NCBI RefSeq assembly: GCF_027490375.1
Contig: NZ_JAIXYH010000041.1
Coordinates: 1-41,865, forward strand
Source: Flavobacterium sp.
Lineage (GTDB): Bacteria > Bacteroidota > Bacteroidia > Flavobacteriales > Flavobacteriaceae
Direction: 5' to 3'
DNA length: 41,865 bases
Part shown: positions 23,155-31,333 of the stretch, in pieces
Numbering within the stretch: position 1 is the first letter of the stretch
Layout: each line of letters begins with the position of its first letter
Notes under the pieces: generated by a model
Told to the model about the DNA's origin: nothing
The model's input: the letters and a program-made list of their open reading frames with translations, nothing else
The model's database searches: none
Program-made: the position numbers and the translations under genes

Positions 23155-23586
23155 TTAATTGTAAACCCGAATCAATCGCGGATTGATAACTTGCACACGA
23201 TACGGTTTTAACGTGTATTCGCCCTCGGTACCAACGCCTGTGAAAAGGCTGTATTCGAAATCGTCGCACGGACATACCGCATTAATACCGTTGATGGTTA
23301 ATTGCGAGCAGGTTGTGGGAAACTGGTTTGGGCACAAGGCATCCCAAGCACGGTAATCGGTATCAGAAACTTTCATCACGATTAATGTTACACCCGATCC
23401 GTTGTCGGGAATGAGCTGCGGATTAATGTTTGAAGTTAAACCACTAAATGAAGGCAAGTTTAGATTTAATTCAATAGAAAAATTGTATTCGGGTAGGTAT
23501 GGATTGCGAAATCGCACGTTGTCGGATTCGCAACCTAAAAGCATTAAGGCACAAATGCCAAGGACAAATTTTTTCATAGTTTTCAT
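23155..23586 (-). CDS. Rieske-like lipoprotein with degenerate iron-sulfur ligands
   Basis: A 143-residue lipoprotein, MKTMKKFVLGICALMLLGC, with the lipid Cys in LLGC (MKK at 23577 is an equally good start). The C-terminal half reads AWDALCPNQFPTTCS ... VCPCDDFEYSLFTGVGTEGEYTLKPYRVQVINPRLIRVYN, which aligns with Rieske [2Fe-2S] domains (Cys-x-His ... Cys-x-x-His, then SLFTG and LKPY). The two His ligands appear as Asn and Asp, so a normal Rieske cluster is not expected. It may be a structural relative or bind metal differently. The function of this group in flavobacteria is not known to me. The 3' end shares a 28-nt stretch with the remnant at 17945. It ends against repeat C. Confidence 0.7.
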   Translation of the reverse strand: MKTMKKFVLGICALMLLGCESDNVRFRNPYLPEYNFSIELNLNLPSFSGLTSNINPQLIPDNGSGVTLIVMKVSDTDYRAWDALCPNQFPTTCSQLTINGINAVCPCDDFEYSLFTGVGTEGEYTLKPYRVQVINPRLIRVYN

Positions 23587-23705
23587 ACGTCCGCAAAGAT
23601 ACGTGATGTAAAAACGCAAGAATTAAAAATTTATTTTTTGACATCTTTATACGTACGCCTAGCCTTTAGTTCTGCAAAATTTTTTAGTAGCACTTGAAAA
23701 TTTGC

Positions 23706-23713
23706 TATATTTG
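23706..23713 (+). promoter_or_regulatory. Promoter -7 box (TATATTTG) upstream of greA
   Basis: TATATTTG matches the Bacteroidota -7 consensus TAnnTTTG. Transcription should start near 23720, directly at the hairpin 23721-23741 and about 105 nt before greA. A matching TTG at -33 is not evident. Confidence 0.55.
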
Positions 23714-23720
23714 TGAAGAG

Positions 23721-23744
23721 AAATCCCGCCCTGCGGGATTTTTT
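23721..23744 (+). terminator. Perfect hairpin plus T run in the greA leader
   Basis: AAATCCCGC (23721-23729) pairs perfectly with GCGGGATTT (23733-23741) over a 3-nt loop, followed by TTT then C. It looks like an intrinsic terminator but sits at the predicted 5' end of the greA transcript. It could end upstream read-through, act as an attenuator, or protect the 5' end. Confidence 0.6.
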
Positions 23745-23825
23745 CTGTTTTTATAGCCGCAGGCAAAAACTTACAAAACCAATAACAAGTTTCAGATTTG
23801 TTGATTCAAAAACACAAAAACATAC

Positions 23826-24302
23826 ATGAGTAACGTATCATATTATACCGCAGAAGGATTAAAAAAACTTAAAGAAGAACTAGATTATCTTAAAAACGTC
23901 ATGCGTCCAAAAGCATCGCAAGATATTGCGGATGCCAGAGACAAAGGCGATTTGAGTGAAAACGCAGAATACGACGCCGCGAAAGAGGCGCAAGGTTTAC
24001 TGGAAATGCGCATTTCAAAATTAGAGGACATTTATGCTAATGCCCGCTTGATAGATGAAAGTCAGCTCGACACATCGAAAGTGCTCGTGCTTTCAAAAGT
24101 GAGAATCAAAAATCAAGCAAACGGGATGGAGTTGAACTACACCTTAGTTGCTGAGAGTGAGGCCGATTTAAAGTCGGGTAAGATTTCGGTTACATCGCCA
24201 ATAGGAAAAGGCCTGTTAGGGAAGTCAAAAGGCGATATTGCTGAGATTACCGTTCCTAATGGCGTGCTTAAGTTTGAAATTTTAGATGTAACACGCGACT
24301 AA
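23826..24302 (+). CDS. greA: Transcription elongation factor GreA
   Basis: A 158-residue factor that rescues backtracked RNA polymerase by stimulating cleavage of the transcript's 3' end. The N-terminal coiled coil is clear (YYTAEGLKKLKEELDYLKNVMRPKASQDIADARDKGDLSENAEYDAAKEAQ), with the acidic tip DLSENAEYD that reaches the active site. The C-terminal FKBP-like domain follows (SKVRIKN...SPIGKGLLGKSKGDIAEITVPNG). Length is normal. The HIT-family gene starts in the last base of its stop codon (TAATG), so the two are coupled. The promoter and leader hairpin are listed separately. Confidence 0.97.
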   Translation: MSNVSYYTAEGLKKLKEELDYLKNVMRPKASQDIADARDKGDLSENAEYDAAKEAQGLLEMRISKLEDIYANARLIDESQLDTSKVLVLSKVRIKNQANGMELNYTLVAESEADLKSGKISVTSPIGKGLLGKSKGDIAEITVPNGVLKFEILDVTRD

Positions 24303-24694
24303 TGGCTAGTTTATTTACAAAGATAATTGCGGGTGAAATTCCGTGTTATAAGATTGCAGAAGACGAAAAGCACTTGGCTTTCTTGGATATAAATCCGAAT
24401 GCCAAAGGCCACACTTTGTGTATTCCCAAACAAGAAATCGATCAGCTTTTCGACATGGACAATGAAGCATACACAGCCCTGTTGCAATTTGCACATCGGG
24501 TAGCTACAGGTTTAAAAAAAGCTGTTCCTTGTAAACGTGTTGGAATGGCGGTTATTGGGCTTGAGGTTCCGCATGCACACGTCCACCTAATCCCTTTAAA
24601 CGAAATGGACGAGATGCGGTTTCAGAATAAGGTTAAACTTTCAGCAGAAGAGTTCCAAGATTTAGCAAATCAAATTCAACTTCAGCTGGCATAA
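24302..24694 (+). CDS. HIT-family (histidine triad) nucleotide hydrolase
   Basis: A 130-residue HINT-type protein that hydrolyses nucleoside phosphoramidates or related nucleotides. The triad is HAHVHLIPL at residues 91-99 (H-phi-H-phi-H-phi-phi), and the upstream core FTKIIAGEIPCYKIAEDEKHLAFLDINPNAKGHTLCIPK is the standard HIT opening. It starts one base inside the greA stop and is likely made from the same transcript. Length and motif are typical; the exact substrate is not known. Confidence 0.95.
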   Translation: MASLFTKIIAGEIPCYKIAEDEKHLAFLDINPNAKGHTLCIPKQEIDQLFDMDNEAYTALLQFAHRVATGLKKAVPCKRVGMAVIGLEVPHAHVHLIPLNEMDEMRFQNKVKLSAEEFQDLANQIQLQLA

Positions 24695-24728
24695 ATCTTG
24701 CCGGTGTATCTTTACAAAAAATTATTTT

Positions 24729-25145
24729 ATGAAAAAGACTCTTATTTTTGGCGTACTGGCTTTAGGTTCGGTAATGCTTAGTTGTAGTAATGATGAAGAG
24801 AGCTTCGATCCAAGTTTGTTGAATCGAAAGTGGTACCACGATAAAACAAAGACCTTAAGTTTCGTATATCCCTACGATGGACACGAAACTTGCGGAAAAG
24901 ACTACATCGAATTTCGCGCAGATGGGTCGATGTTAGATGTTGATGTTTTAAATTGCGAACCGGTAACTGATAACTATACGTATACCCTGTCTAATAAAAC
25001 GATTTCCATTCGTTACCTAGGTAATTTACAGGGCAGTGCAGATATTGCTAGTTTAAGTGCCTCGCGCTTGGTTTTACGAACAATCGGCGATTACAACGGC
25101 GATGGTCAAGCTGAGTTGATTGAGGAGTTTTATACAGCTCAATAA
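24729..25145 (+). CDS. Lipoprotein, lipocalin-like, function unknown
   Basis: A 138-residue lipoprotein: MKKTLIFGVLALGSVMLSC, with the lipid Cys after VMLS, then an acidic linker SNDEES. The mature part starts LLNRKWYHDKTKTLSF, with the 'L.xkWx' opening of flavobacterial lipocalin-like domains, and is predicted all-beta (YIEFRADGSMLDV, NYTYTLSNKTISIRYLG). Near the C-terminus DYNGDGQAE is a calcium-loop-like motif. No enzyme motif is visible. It lies 34 bp after the HIT gene and ends at a bidirectional terminator shared with accC. Confidence 0.7.
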   Translation: MKKTLIFGVLALGSVMLSCSNDEESFDPSLLNRKWYHDKTKTLSFVYPYDGHETCGKDYIEFRADGSMLDVDVLNCEPVTDNYTYTLSNKTISIRYLGNLQGSADIASLSASRLVLRTIGDYNGDGQAELIEEFYTAQ

Positions 25146-25172
25146 AAAACAGCGCTCAAGGCGCTGTTTTTT
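25144..25172. terminator. Bidirectional terminator between lipoprotein gene and accC
   Basis: AAAAAACAGCGC (25144-25155) pairs with GCGCTGTTTTTT (25161-25172) over a 5-nt loop. A/T runs on both sides serve both convergent transcription units. Confidence 0.92.
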
Positions 25173-26510
25173 TTACTTCATGTGGAAATCTTCCATAAAT
25201 TTTGTGGTGTAGTTTCCTTCCACATATCTCGGATCATCCATTAATTGTCGGTGAAAAGGAATGGTGGTTTTAATTCCTTCAATCACAAACTCATCGAGTG
25301 CTCGTTTCATTTTGTTGATTGCTTCCTGACGGGTTTGTGCCGTTGTAATGAGCTTAGCGATCATTGAATCGTAATTCGGCGGAATTGTATAACCTGAGTA
25401 AACGTGTGTATCTAAACGCACTCCGTGACCTCCAGGAGTATGCAAGTTTGTAATTTTTCCTGGCGAAGGTCGGAAATCGTTATACGGATCTTCTGCGTTG
25501 ATGCGACATTCAATAGAATGCAACTGAGGCAAGTAGTTTTTACCTGAGATTGGAACACCAGCGGCAACAAGAATTTGTTCGCGAATCAAATCGTAATCGA
25601 TTACTTGTTCTGTAATCGGGTGTTCAACTTGGATACGCGTGTTCATTTCCATAAAATAGAAATTGCGGTGCTTATCCACAAGGAACTCGACTGTTCCAGC
25701 ACCTTCGTACTTAATGTATTCAGCTGCTTTAACAGCTGCTAAGCCCATACGTTCACGAAGATCGTCGGTCATAAATGGCGAAGGCGTTTCTTCCGTAAGT
25801 TTTTGGTGGCGTCTTTGTACCGAGCAGTCGCGTTCTGAAAGGTGACAAGCTTTTCCATAAGAATCTCCTACCACTTGAATTTCAATGTGTCGCGGCTCTT
25901 CGATTAACTTTTCCATGTACATGCCGTCGTTTCCGAAGGCTGCACCGGCTTCCATTTTTGCGCTTTCCCAAGCTTTGAGAAGGTCTTCTGCTTTCCACAC
26001 GGCACGCATACCTTTTCCACCCCCGCCCGCTGTTGCTTTCAACATTACAGGATAGCCCATTTCTTCGGCGATTTTTGCTGCTTGTTCAAAGCTTTCCAAA
26101 ATACCATCAGATCCAGGAACGCAAGGTACACCAGCGGCTTTCATGGTTGCTTTAGCCGTAGCTTTGTCGCCCATCTTTTCAATCATTTCTGGCGAAGCTC
26201 CGATAAATTTGATACCGTGTTCCGCACAGATTTTCGAGAATTTAGCATTTTCAGACAAGAAACCGTATCCTGGGTGAATAGCATCGGCGTTAGTTATTTC
26301 CGCGGCAGCGATGATATTCGACATTTTTAGGTAAGAGAGGTTGCTCGGAGGAGGCCCGATACAAACGGCTTCATCGGCGAATTTTACGTGCAAACTTTCC
26401 GCATCGGCGGTCGAGTATACAGCCACCGTTTTGATGCCCATTTCGCGACAAGTACGAATAACACGTAGTGCGATTTCGCCTCGATTGGCAATTAATATTT
26501 TTTTAAACAT
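25173..26510 (-). CDS. accC: Biotin carboxylase subunit of acetyl-CoA carboxylase
   Basis: About 445 residues from ATG 26510, [20 protein letters not shown], the standard start; the 23 residues upstream in the open frame do not belong to the family. It carboxylates the biotin of AccB with bicarbonate and ATP, the first step of fatty acid synthesis. Visible motifs: the ATP-grasp glycine loop [30 protein letters not shown] and [15 protein letters not shown] with catalytic Glu/Arg residues. Length is normal. It lies downstream of accB (55 bp gap) and shares a terminator with the convergent lipoprotein gene. Confidence 0.97.
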   Translation of the reverse strand: MFKKILIANRGEIALRVIRTCREMGIKTVAVYSTADAESLHVKFADEAVCIGPPPSNLSYLKMSNIIAAAEITNADAIHPGYGFLSENAKFSKICAEHGIKFIGASPEMIEKMGDKATAKATMKAAGVPCVPGSDGILESFEQAAKIAEEMGYPVMLKATAGGGGKGMRAVWKAEDLLKAWESAKMEAGAAFGNDGMYMEKLIEEPRHIEIQVVGDSYGKACHLSERDCSVQRRHQKLTEETPSPFMTDDLRERMGLAAVKAAEYIKYEGAGTVEFLVDKHRNFYFMEMNTRIQVEHPITEQVIDYDLIREQILVAAGVPISGKNYLPQLHSIECRINAEDPYNDFRPSPGKITNLHTPGGHGVRLDTHVYSGYTIPPNYDSMIAKLITTAQTRQEAINKMKRALDEFVIEGIKTTIPFHRQLMDDPRYVEGNYTTKFMEDFHMK

Positions 26511-26565
26511 AATCGTGTAGTTTGAAGTTAATGTTAACGAGAACGGTTTTTCCGAACTAGAACGC

Positions 26566-27054
26566 TTATGATGGATCAACTAAGAATAAAGGTTGGTCAA
26601 ATTCAACAGGAGACGAATCGTCAACTAGAATTTTAACGATTTTTCCAGCTACTTCAGATTCGATTTCGTTGAACAATTTCATGGCTTCGATTACGCAAAG
26701 CACATCGCCTTTTGCAATAGTAGAACCTACTTCAACAAACATAGGCTTATCTGGAGCGGGTTTGCGGTAGAAAGTTCCAATAATTGGCGATTTTACAGTG
26801 ATGTATTTCGATGAGTCATCGGCGGCAGGAGCTGCTGTTGCCGCAGGGGCTGCTGGTGTTGAAACCGGAATTTGCGCCGCAGGTTGAGGTAATGCTGGAG
26901 CCACAGCCGGAGTTTGCACGTAGGTAATTTCAGGAGTGCTTCCTTCGACGGTAGTGCGGATTGTAATTTTTACATTATCCATTTCAAGTTTTACCTCGGC
27001 AACACCTGAGTTGGATACAAATTTGATGAGGTTTTGAATTTCTTTTAAATCCAT
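26566..27054 (-). CDS. accB: Biotin carboxyl carrier protein
   Basis: A 162-residue protein. N-terminal segment [32 protein letters not shown], then an Ala/Pro-rich flexible linker (about residues 48-78), then the biotinyl domain [23 protein letters not shown]...[15 protein letters not shown]. The biotin attachment lysine is Lys126 in EAMKL. It carries carboxyl-biotin between AccC and the transferase. Organisation fabH-accB-accC on the minus strand is a known arrangement in Bacteroidota. Confidence 0.97.
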   Translation of the reverse strand: MDLKEIQNLIKFVSNSGVAEVKLEMDNVKITIRTTVEGSTPEITYVQTPAVAPALPQPAAQIPVSTPAAPAATAAPAADDSSKYITVKSPIIGTFYRKPAPDKPMFVEVGSTIAKGDVLCVIEAMKLFNEIESEVAGKIVKILVDDSSPVEFDQPLFLVDPS

Positions 27055-27083
27055 AAGACTGAATGTTTAGTTTTCGTTGTTCG

Positions 27084-28073
27084 TTAATATGCCCATTTGA
27101 GGTAAATAGAACCCCATGTAAATCCGCCGCCGAAAGCAGCAAAGATAAGATTATCTCCTTTTTTAAATTTCGATTCGAAGTCGCTTAACAAAAGTGGAAG
27201 AGTTCCAGAGGTCGTGTTTCCGTATCGGTGAATGTTTACCAGTACTTTTTCTTCCTCAATACCCATTCGAGAAGCTGTTGCATCGATGATACGTCGGTTT
27301 GCTTGATGAGCAACTAAAAACGCAACATCATCTTTAGTAAGATTGTTGCGTTGCATAATTTTTTCACTCACATCGGCCATTCCTGAAACCGCGTATTTGT
27401 ATACGGTTTTACCGTCTTGAAAAACAAAATGTTGTTTGTTGGCAACCGTTTCTGCGGAAGCGGGAAGAATCGAACCTCCGGCATCAATTTTTAAGAATTC
27501 GCGGCCAATTCCGTCGCTTCGTAAAAATTCGTCTTGAAAGCCTAGACCTTCGTGGTTGGGTTCAAACAAAACCGCTCCAGCTCCATCGCCAAAAATGATG
27601 CAGGTAGCACGGTCTGTATAATCGATTATCGACGACATTTTATCTGCGCCGATAAGTAAAACCTTTTTGTAACGTCCGGACTGAACATATGACGAGGCGG
27701 TTGACATGCCGTACAAAAAGCCGGAGCAGGCAGCTTGTATGTCGTATGCGAAAGCATTTACTGCTCCGATTTGGCTCGCCACGTAAACAGCCGTTGCTGC
27801 CACAGGTAAGTCGGGAGTAGTAGTAGCTACTAGAACACAATCTATGTCTTCGGGATTGAGTCCTGATTTTTCGATCAGGTTTTCGGCGGCTTTAATCGCC
27901 ATGAAGGAAGTTCCTAAACCTTCGCCTTTTAAAATGCGGCGTTCCTTGATTCCGGTTCGTGTGGTGATCCATTCATCGTTGGTATCGACCATTGTTTCAA
28001 GCAATTGGTTGGTTAGGATAAAGTCGGGGACATATCCGCCAACGGCAGTAATTGCGGCAGTAATTGAGCTCAT
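27084..28073 (-). CDS. fabH: 3-oxoacyl-ACP synthase III (FabH)
   Basis: A 329-residue condensing enzyme that joins acetyl-CoA to malonyl-ACP to start fatty acid synthesis. The catalytic triad is visible: Cys116 in DIQAACSGFLYG, His256 in VAHQANRRIIDA and Asn286 in HRYGNTTSGTLP. Length is typical. Start ATG 28073 gives MSSITAAITAVGGYVPDFILTN, the normal thiolase-fold beginning. It is followed by accB and accC in the same direction, so it is the first gene of a fatty-acid initiation operon. A separate terminator upstream (28183-28209) ends the rpmF unit. Confidence 0.96.
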   Translation of the reverse strand: MSSITAAITAVGGYVPDFILTNQLLETMVDTNDEWITTRTGIKERRILKGEGLGTSFMAIKAAENLIEKSGLNPEDIDCVLVATTTPDLPVAATAVYVASQIGAVNAFAYDIQAACSGFLYGMSTASSYVQSGRYKKVLLIGADKMSSIIDYTDRATCIIFGDGAGAVLFEPNHEGLGFQDEFLRSDGIGREFLKIDAGGSILPASAETVANKQHFVFQDGKTVYKYAVSGMADVSEKIMQRNNLTKDDVAFLVAHQANRRIIDATASRMGIEEEKVLVNIHRYGNTTSGTLPLLLSDFESKFKKGDNLIFAAFGGGFTWGSIYLKWAY

Positions 28074-28182
28074 ACGGTAATAACTTCTGATTTTGCAATC
28101 GCCTCAGAAAAGTGGTTGAAATTACAAAAATTTTCCATGCGCTTTTCGATAGAGGCTTTAGATATGAATAAACAGCTATAAA

Positions 28183-28209
28183 CAAAAAAAACCCTCACGT
28201 ACGGGTGAG
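28183..28209 (-). terminator. Terminator after rpmF
   Basis: CTCAC (28194-28198) pairs with GTGAG (28205-28209), and on the minus strand the stem is followed by GG and eight T residues. It separates the yceD-rpmF unit from fabH. Confidence 0.7.
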
Positions 28210-28236
28210 AGTTTAGGAATATGATTTTACAGCTGC

Positions 28237-28431
28237 TTAAACAGTTGCAACAGATTTATCGATTACAACTTGACCACGGTAATACATTTTACCTTCGTGC
28301 CAGTAGGCTCTGTGATACAAGTGTGCTTCTCCAGTAACTGGACATGTTGCAATTTGCGCGGCTACTGCTTTGTAGTGCGTTCTTCTCTTATCTCTTCTTG
28401 TCTTACTGACTTTTCTCTTAGGATGTGCCAT
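28237..28431 (-). CDS. rpmF: 50S ribosomal protein L32
   Basis: A 64-residue basic protein, [21 protein letters not shown], the invariant L32 start, followed by [27 protein letters not shown]. Only one cysteine is left, so this is a zinc-free variant. The gene follows yceD with a 9-bp gap, the standard coupling of these two genes across bacteria, and is terminated at 28183-28209. Confidence 0.97.
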   Translation of the reverse strand: MAHPKRKVSKTRRDKRRTHYKAVAAQIATCPVTGEAHLYHRAYWHEGKMYYRGQVVIDKSVATV

Positions 28432-28440
28432 TACCTGATT

Positions 28441-28986
28441 TTATTTATCTTTTAATAGTTGTTTTAATTTGTCCCATCTAGGGTCTGTTTCCGTTTCATT
28501 TTCACCACTAGGTGGCTTTATTTCTTTAACTTTTAGCTCGTTGAGTTTATCTAAAGCAGCCGATTTTAAACTTCCGTCTTTGATGCCGGGATGTTCTTTT
28601 CGCGCAGGGACTGAAAGAACAATCATTTCATAAATCAGTTGCGAAACGTCGAGTTGGTGTTCGCCGTGCGGCAAAATAAGCAACTCTTCGTTGTCGTCGT
28701 TATAAGTTTCGCCGAATTGAACCACCATTTTCATCTTACCTTTTATCGGCAAATCAAAATACTCGGCAGTTAAGTCGCACGGAACATAAACCGTACCTTG
28801 ATGTTTGAAGCTCAATTCCAAAAAGTTACTTTTCTTTTCTAAAACTAACTTTACATGTATTGAAGCCGATTCAAACTCATCAAAACTAAATGATTCAAAG
28901 AACGTTTTATCAATCTGAAACTCAAACGGATGCTTCCCCAGCTTTAATCCCGCAAAAGGAATTAAAAATTCGCTTAACTTTTTCAT
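28441..28986 (-). CDS. yceD: YceD/DUF177 family protein
   Basis: A 181-residue cytoplasmic protein of the DUF177 family, associated with 23S rRNA accumulation and always beside rpmF. Recognisable features are the beta-rich centre (FLELSFKHQGTVYVPCDLTAEYFDLPIKGKMKMVVQFGE), the acidic stretch YNDDNEELLILPHGEHQLDVSQLIYEMIVLSVPARKEHPG, and the C-terminal DPRWDKLKQLLKD, a family signature. It is the first gene of the yceD-rpmF unit. Confidence 0.9.
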   Translation of the reverse strand: MKKLSEFLIPFAGLKLGKHPFEFQIDKTFFESFSFDEFESASIHVKLVLEKKSNFLELSFKHQGTVYVPCDLTAEYFDLPIKGKMKMVVQFGETYNDDNEELLILPHGEHQLDVSQLIYEMIVLSVPARKEHPGIKDGSLKSAALDKLNELKVKEIKPPSGENETETDPRWDKLKQLLKDK

Positions 28987-29027
28987 CTGAGTTGTAATTG
29001 ATTGACTTTAAATACGATTACATACTT

Positions 29028-29053
29028 AAAACCAATACCAAAACCCGTATTGG
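29028..29053 (-). terminator. Weak terminator-like hairpin after pdxA
   Basis: CCAATAC (29032-29038) pairs with GTATTGG (29047-29053); on the minus strand the stem is followed by TTTTAAG. It lies 63 bp after the pdxA stop and before yceD. The T run is short, so some read-through into yceD is plausible. Confidence 0.45.
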
Positions 29054-29115
29054 GAATTGGAGTGCAAAGATAGATAAAATACTTGTTTGGCAAAAGGTTA
29101 TAAACAAAAAATTGT

Positions 29116-30162
29116 TTACAACTGCTTTTCTTTTGTTTTCAGCGGATTTTCGGTCATTTCTTGGTAGTGTTCGCGCGAGTGAAATACATCAATTGCCAAA
29201 TAAACAGCTTCTTTGAATGAAGTTTCATCGGCTTTTCCTTTACCAGCGATGTCGTAAGCTGTTCCGTGATCCGGCGAGGTTCGAACCACATTTAGTCCAG
29301 CAGTGAAATTTACGCCCCCGCCAAACGATAAGGTTTTAAACGGCGCCAATCCTTGATCGTGATACGTAGCTAAAACCGCATCGAATTGCTTGTATTGCCC
29401 GCTACCGAAAAATCCGTCGGCAGGATACGGCCCAAAAACCAAAGTTCCGGCATCAAATAGCTTTTTAATGGCCGGAGCTATTATGTCTTTATCTTCCACA
29501 CCAATAACGCCACCATCCCCTGCATGAGGATTCAAACCAAGAACTGCGATACGTGGTCTGCGAATTGAAAAATCTTGAATAAGCGACTTTTGTAAAGTTT
29601 CGACTTTTTTGCGAATCAGTCCCTCGTTGAGTTTACTTGCTACTTCTGCCAGCGGAACGTGATCGGTTAACAAACCAACGCGTAACGTGTCGGAAACCAT
29701 TAACATGAGTGCATTTCCCTCAAATTGCTCATTTAAATAATCGGTGTGTCCGGGAAATTTAAAATCTTCGTCTTGGATGTTAATTTTATTGATCGGGGCC
29801 GTCACTAAAGCGTGAATTTTTCCCTCTTGCGCTGCTGCCACGGCTGCTTTGAACGACTTTACAGCATACTTGCCAACCGTTTCGTCGAGTTTTCCAGGGG
29901 CCAAATCGAAACCTTCGCGCCAAACATTAAGCACGTTTAACTTGCCAGGAACGAGTTGTTCTAGATTGTCGATTCCGTGAATATTTACCGTACTTTCAAA
30001 GCTCTTACGCAAGAAAGACAAGCTTTTAACATTAGCGAAAATCACCGGAGTGCACAATTCGAGCATGCGCGAATCTTCGAAGGTTTTGAGCACAACTTCA
30101 GGACCTATGCCGTTTAAATCGCCAATGGAAATTCCAATAATAATATTTTCAGTTCTTTTCAT
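29116..30162 (-). CDS. pdxA: 4-hydroxythreonine-4-phosphate dehydrogenase
   Basis: A 348-residue enzyme of vitamin B6 (pyridoxal phosphate) synthesis; it oxidises 4-phosphohydroxy-L-threonine with NAD. The motifs are typical: GISIGDLNGIGPEVVLK at the N-terminus, LVTAPINKINI, the metal-binding GHTDYL, LGLNPHAGDGG and RTSPDHGTAYDIAGKGKAD, whose His is a metal ligand. Length is normal. The gene is divergent from ribE with a short gap that holds both promoters. It is followed by yceD and rpmF. Confidence 0.96.
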   Translation of the reverse strand: MKRTENIIIGISIGDLNGIGPEVVLKTFEDSRMLELCTPVIFANVKSLSFLRKSFESTVNIHGIDNLEQLVPGKLNVLNVWREGFDLAPGKLDETVGKYAVKSFKAAVAAAQEGKIHALVTAPINKINIQDEDFKFPGHTDYLNEQFEGNALMLMVSDTLRVGLLTDHVPLAEVASKLNEGLIRKKVETLQKSLIQDFSIRRPRIAVLGLNPHAGDGGVIGVEDKDIIAPAIKKLFDAGTLVFGPYPADGFFGSGQYKQFDAVLATYHDQGLAPFKTLSFGGGVNFTAGLNVVRTSPDHGTAYDIAGKGKADETSFKEAVYLAIDVFHSREHYQEMTENPLKTKEKQL

Positions 30163-30182
30163 AGATCTCGGCGTTTATCGAC

Positions 30183-30204
30183 TATTTTTGATAGCGCAAA
30201 GCTA
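30183..30204. promoter_or_regulatory. Interlocked divergent promoters of ribE and pdxA
   Basis: TATTTTTG (30183-30190, plus strand) and TAGCTTTG (30197-30204, minus strand, written CAAAGCTA) each fit TAnnTTTG. Each start point would lie beside the other box, so the two polymerases would compete for the same 60 bp. The -33 elements are weak. Confidence 0.5.
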
Positions 30205-30221
30205 AGACATTTCAACTATTT

Positions 30222-30818
30222 ATGTTTACAGGTATCATTGAGACTCTCGGAGAAATAAAATCTATTGAACACACCGACGCCAACGTACATCTTTGGGTCG
30301 AATCTGAATTTACCCATCAATTAAAAATCGACCAAAGTGTCGCACACAACGGTGTTTGCTTAACCGTTGTTGCTATTGAAGGTGCATCGTATAAAGTAAC
30401 GGCAATTCAGGAAACGATTCTTAAAACAACTTTGGGTTCGTGGAGTGTGGGCGACCGCGTGAATCTAGAGCGCGGCATGCGTTTAGGCGATCGTTTAGAC
30501 GGACATATCGTACAAGGACACGTAGATCAGACCGCGGTTTGCACTGCTGTGGAAAATGAAAACGGAAGCTGGAAATATCACTTCCAATACAACACAAATC
30601 TAGGAAATGTAACCATTCCGAAAGGTTCGATCACGGTGAATGGCGTAAGCTTAACGGTGGTCGATTCCACCTTGAGTGCCTTTTCTGTAGCGATTATTCC
30701 GTTTACCTATGAGCATACGAATTTTCAGTATTTGAAAGTAGGCGATTCCGTTAACCTCGAGTTCGATGTTATTGGAAAATACGTTTCGCGTTTATATGAG
30801 CTAAAGCAAGCAATATGA
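30222..30818 (+). CDS. ribE: Riboflavin synthase alpha subunit
   Basis: A 198-residue enzyme that dismutates two 6,7-dimethyl-8-ribityllumazine molecules into riboflavin. The two lumazine-binding repeats begin MFTGIIETLGEI and GHIVQGHVDQTA, each with the typical 'G.....HNGVCLTV' and 'ITVNGVSLTVVD' strands; GMRLGDRLDGHIVQGHVD is the family signature. Length is normal. The next gene overlaps by 4 bp (ATGA), so it is in the same transcript. No FMN riboswitch is visible in the 59-bp upstream gap. Confidence 0.96.
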   Translation: MFTGIIETLGEIKSIEHTDANVHLWVESEFTHQLKIDQSVAHNGVCLTVVAIEGASYKVTAIQETILKTTLGSWSVGDRVNLERGMRLGDRLDGHIVQGHVDQTAVCTAVENENGSWKYHFQYNTNLGNVTIPKGSITVNGVSLTVVDSTLSAFSVAIIPFTYEHTNFQYLKVGDSVNLEFDVIGKYVSRLYELKQAI

Positions 30819-31333
30819 AAACGACAATTTTTTTCTTTTTCTTCTCTTTTTTGGCATTTGCCCAGCCGAGTTCAAGCAGTATATTTGAGCGGAAGCACGA
30901 GTTTACATTTGGGATGGTTAAACTATTAGCCGGACCTATAGTAGAGCTAAATTATGAGCATATTCAAAGTGAGGATTTCACATTTGGAACTTCGATTTTA
31001 GTGAACGGACGGAATGACAACGATTGGGAGGAAGATTTTTCGGTTACACCTTTTGCGCGTTTTTATTTCCAAGAACAAAAAGCGTTTGCTGCCAAAGGAT
31101 TGTTTGTAGAAGGTTTTGCGAAGTACAGCAGTGGTCGAAACAATGATTACACGCGCGAAAACGAGCAAAAGTACAGTGCCGCCTCCTTAGGAATGGGCGT
31201 AGGTTACAAGTGGATTAACCGGACGGGCTTCGTGTTTCAAATTTTGCTCGGTGGTGGTCGAACTTTAGGTCAGCCAGAAAATGCTCCCGATTTTCTTTTC
31301 CGGGGCGATTTACAGCTTGGATATCGGTTTTAG
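30815..31333 (+). CDS. Small outer-membrane beta-barrel-like protein
   Basis: A 172-residue exported protein, signal MKTTIFFFFFSFLAFAQ. The mature part is predicted all-beta with alternating aromatic strands (FTFGMVKLLAGPIVELNYEHI, VTPFARFYFQEQK, SLGMGVGYKWI, FVFQILLGGGRTL) and ends FRGDLQLGYRF, the terminal Phe typical of outer-membrane barrels, so an 8-strand barrel is likely. It overlaps ribE by 4 bp (ATGA) and is translated with it; this linkage does not reveal a function. Not recognised as a named family. Confidence 0.7.
   Translation: MKTTIFFFFFSFLAFAQPSSSSIFERKHEFTFGMVKLLAGPIVELNYEHIQSEDFTFGTSILVNGRNDNDWEEDFSVTPFARFYFQEQKAFAAKGLFVEGFAKYSSGRNNDYTRENEQKYSAASLGMGVGYKWINRTGFVFQILLGGGRTLGQPENAPDFLFRGDLQLGYRF

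Noticed and set aside
22962..23186. 74-codon frame starting with a signal-like MRMRSSFVFLATIALAAIAV
   Set aside because: The frame runs through repeat C and its sequence is dictated by the repeat; similar frames occur in other copies.
30163..30221. FMN riboswitch upstream of ribE
   Set aside because: The gap to pdxA is only 59 bp and contains none of the conserved FMN aptamer segments.
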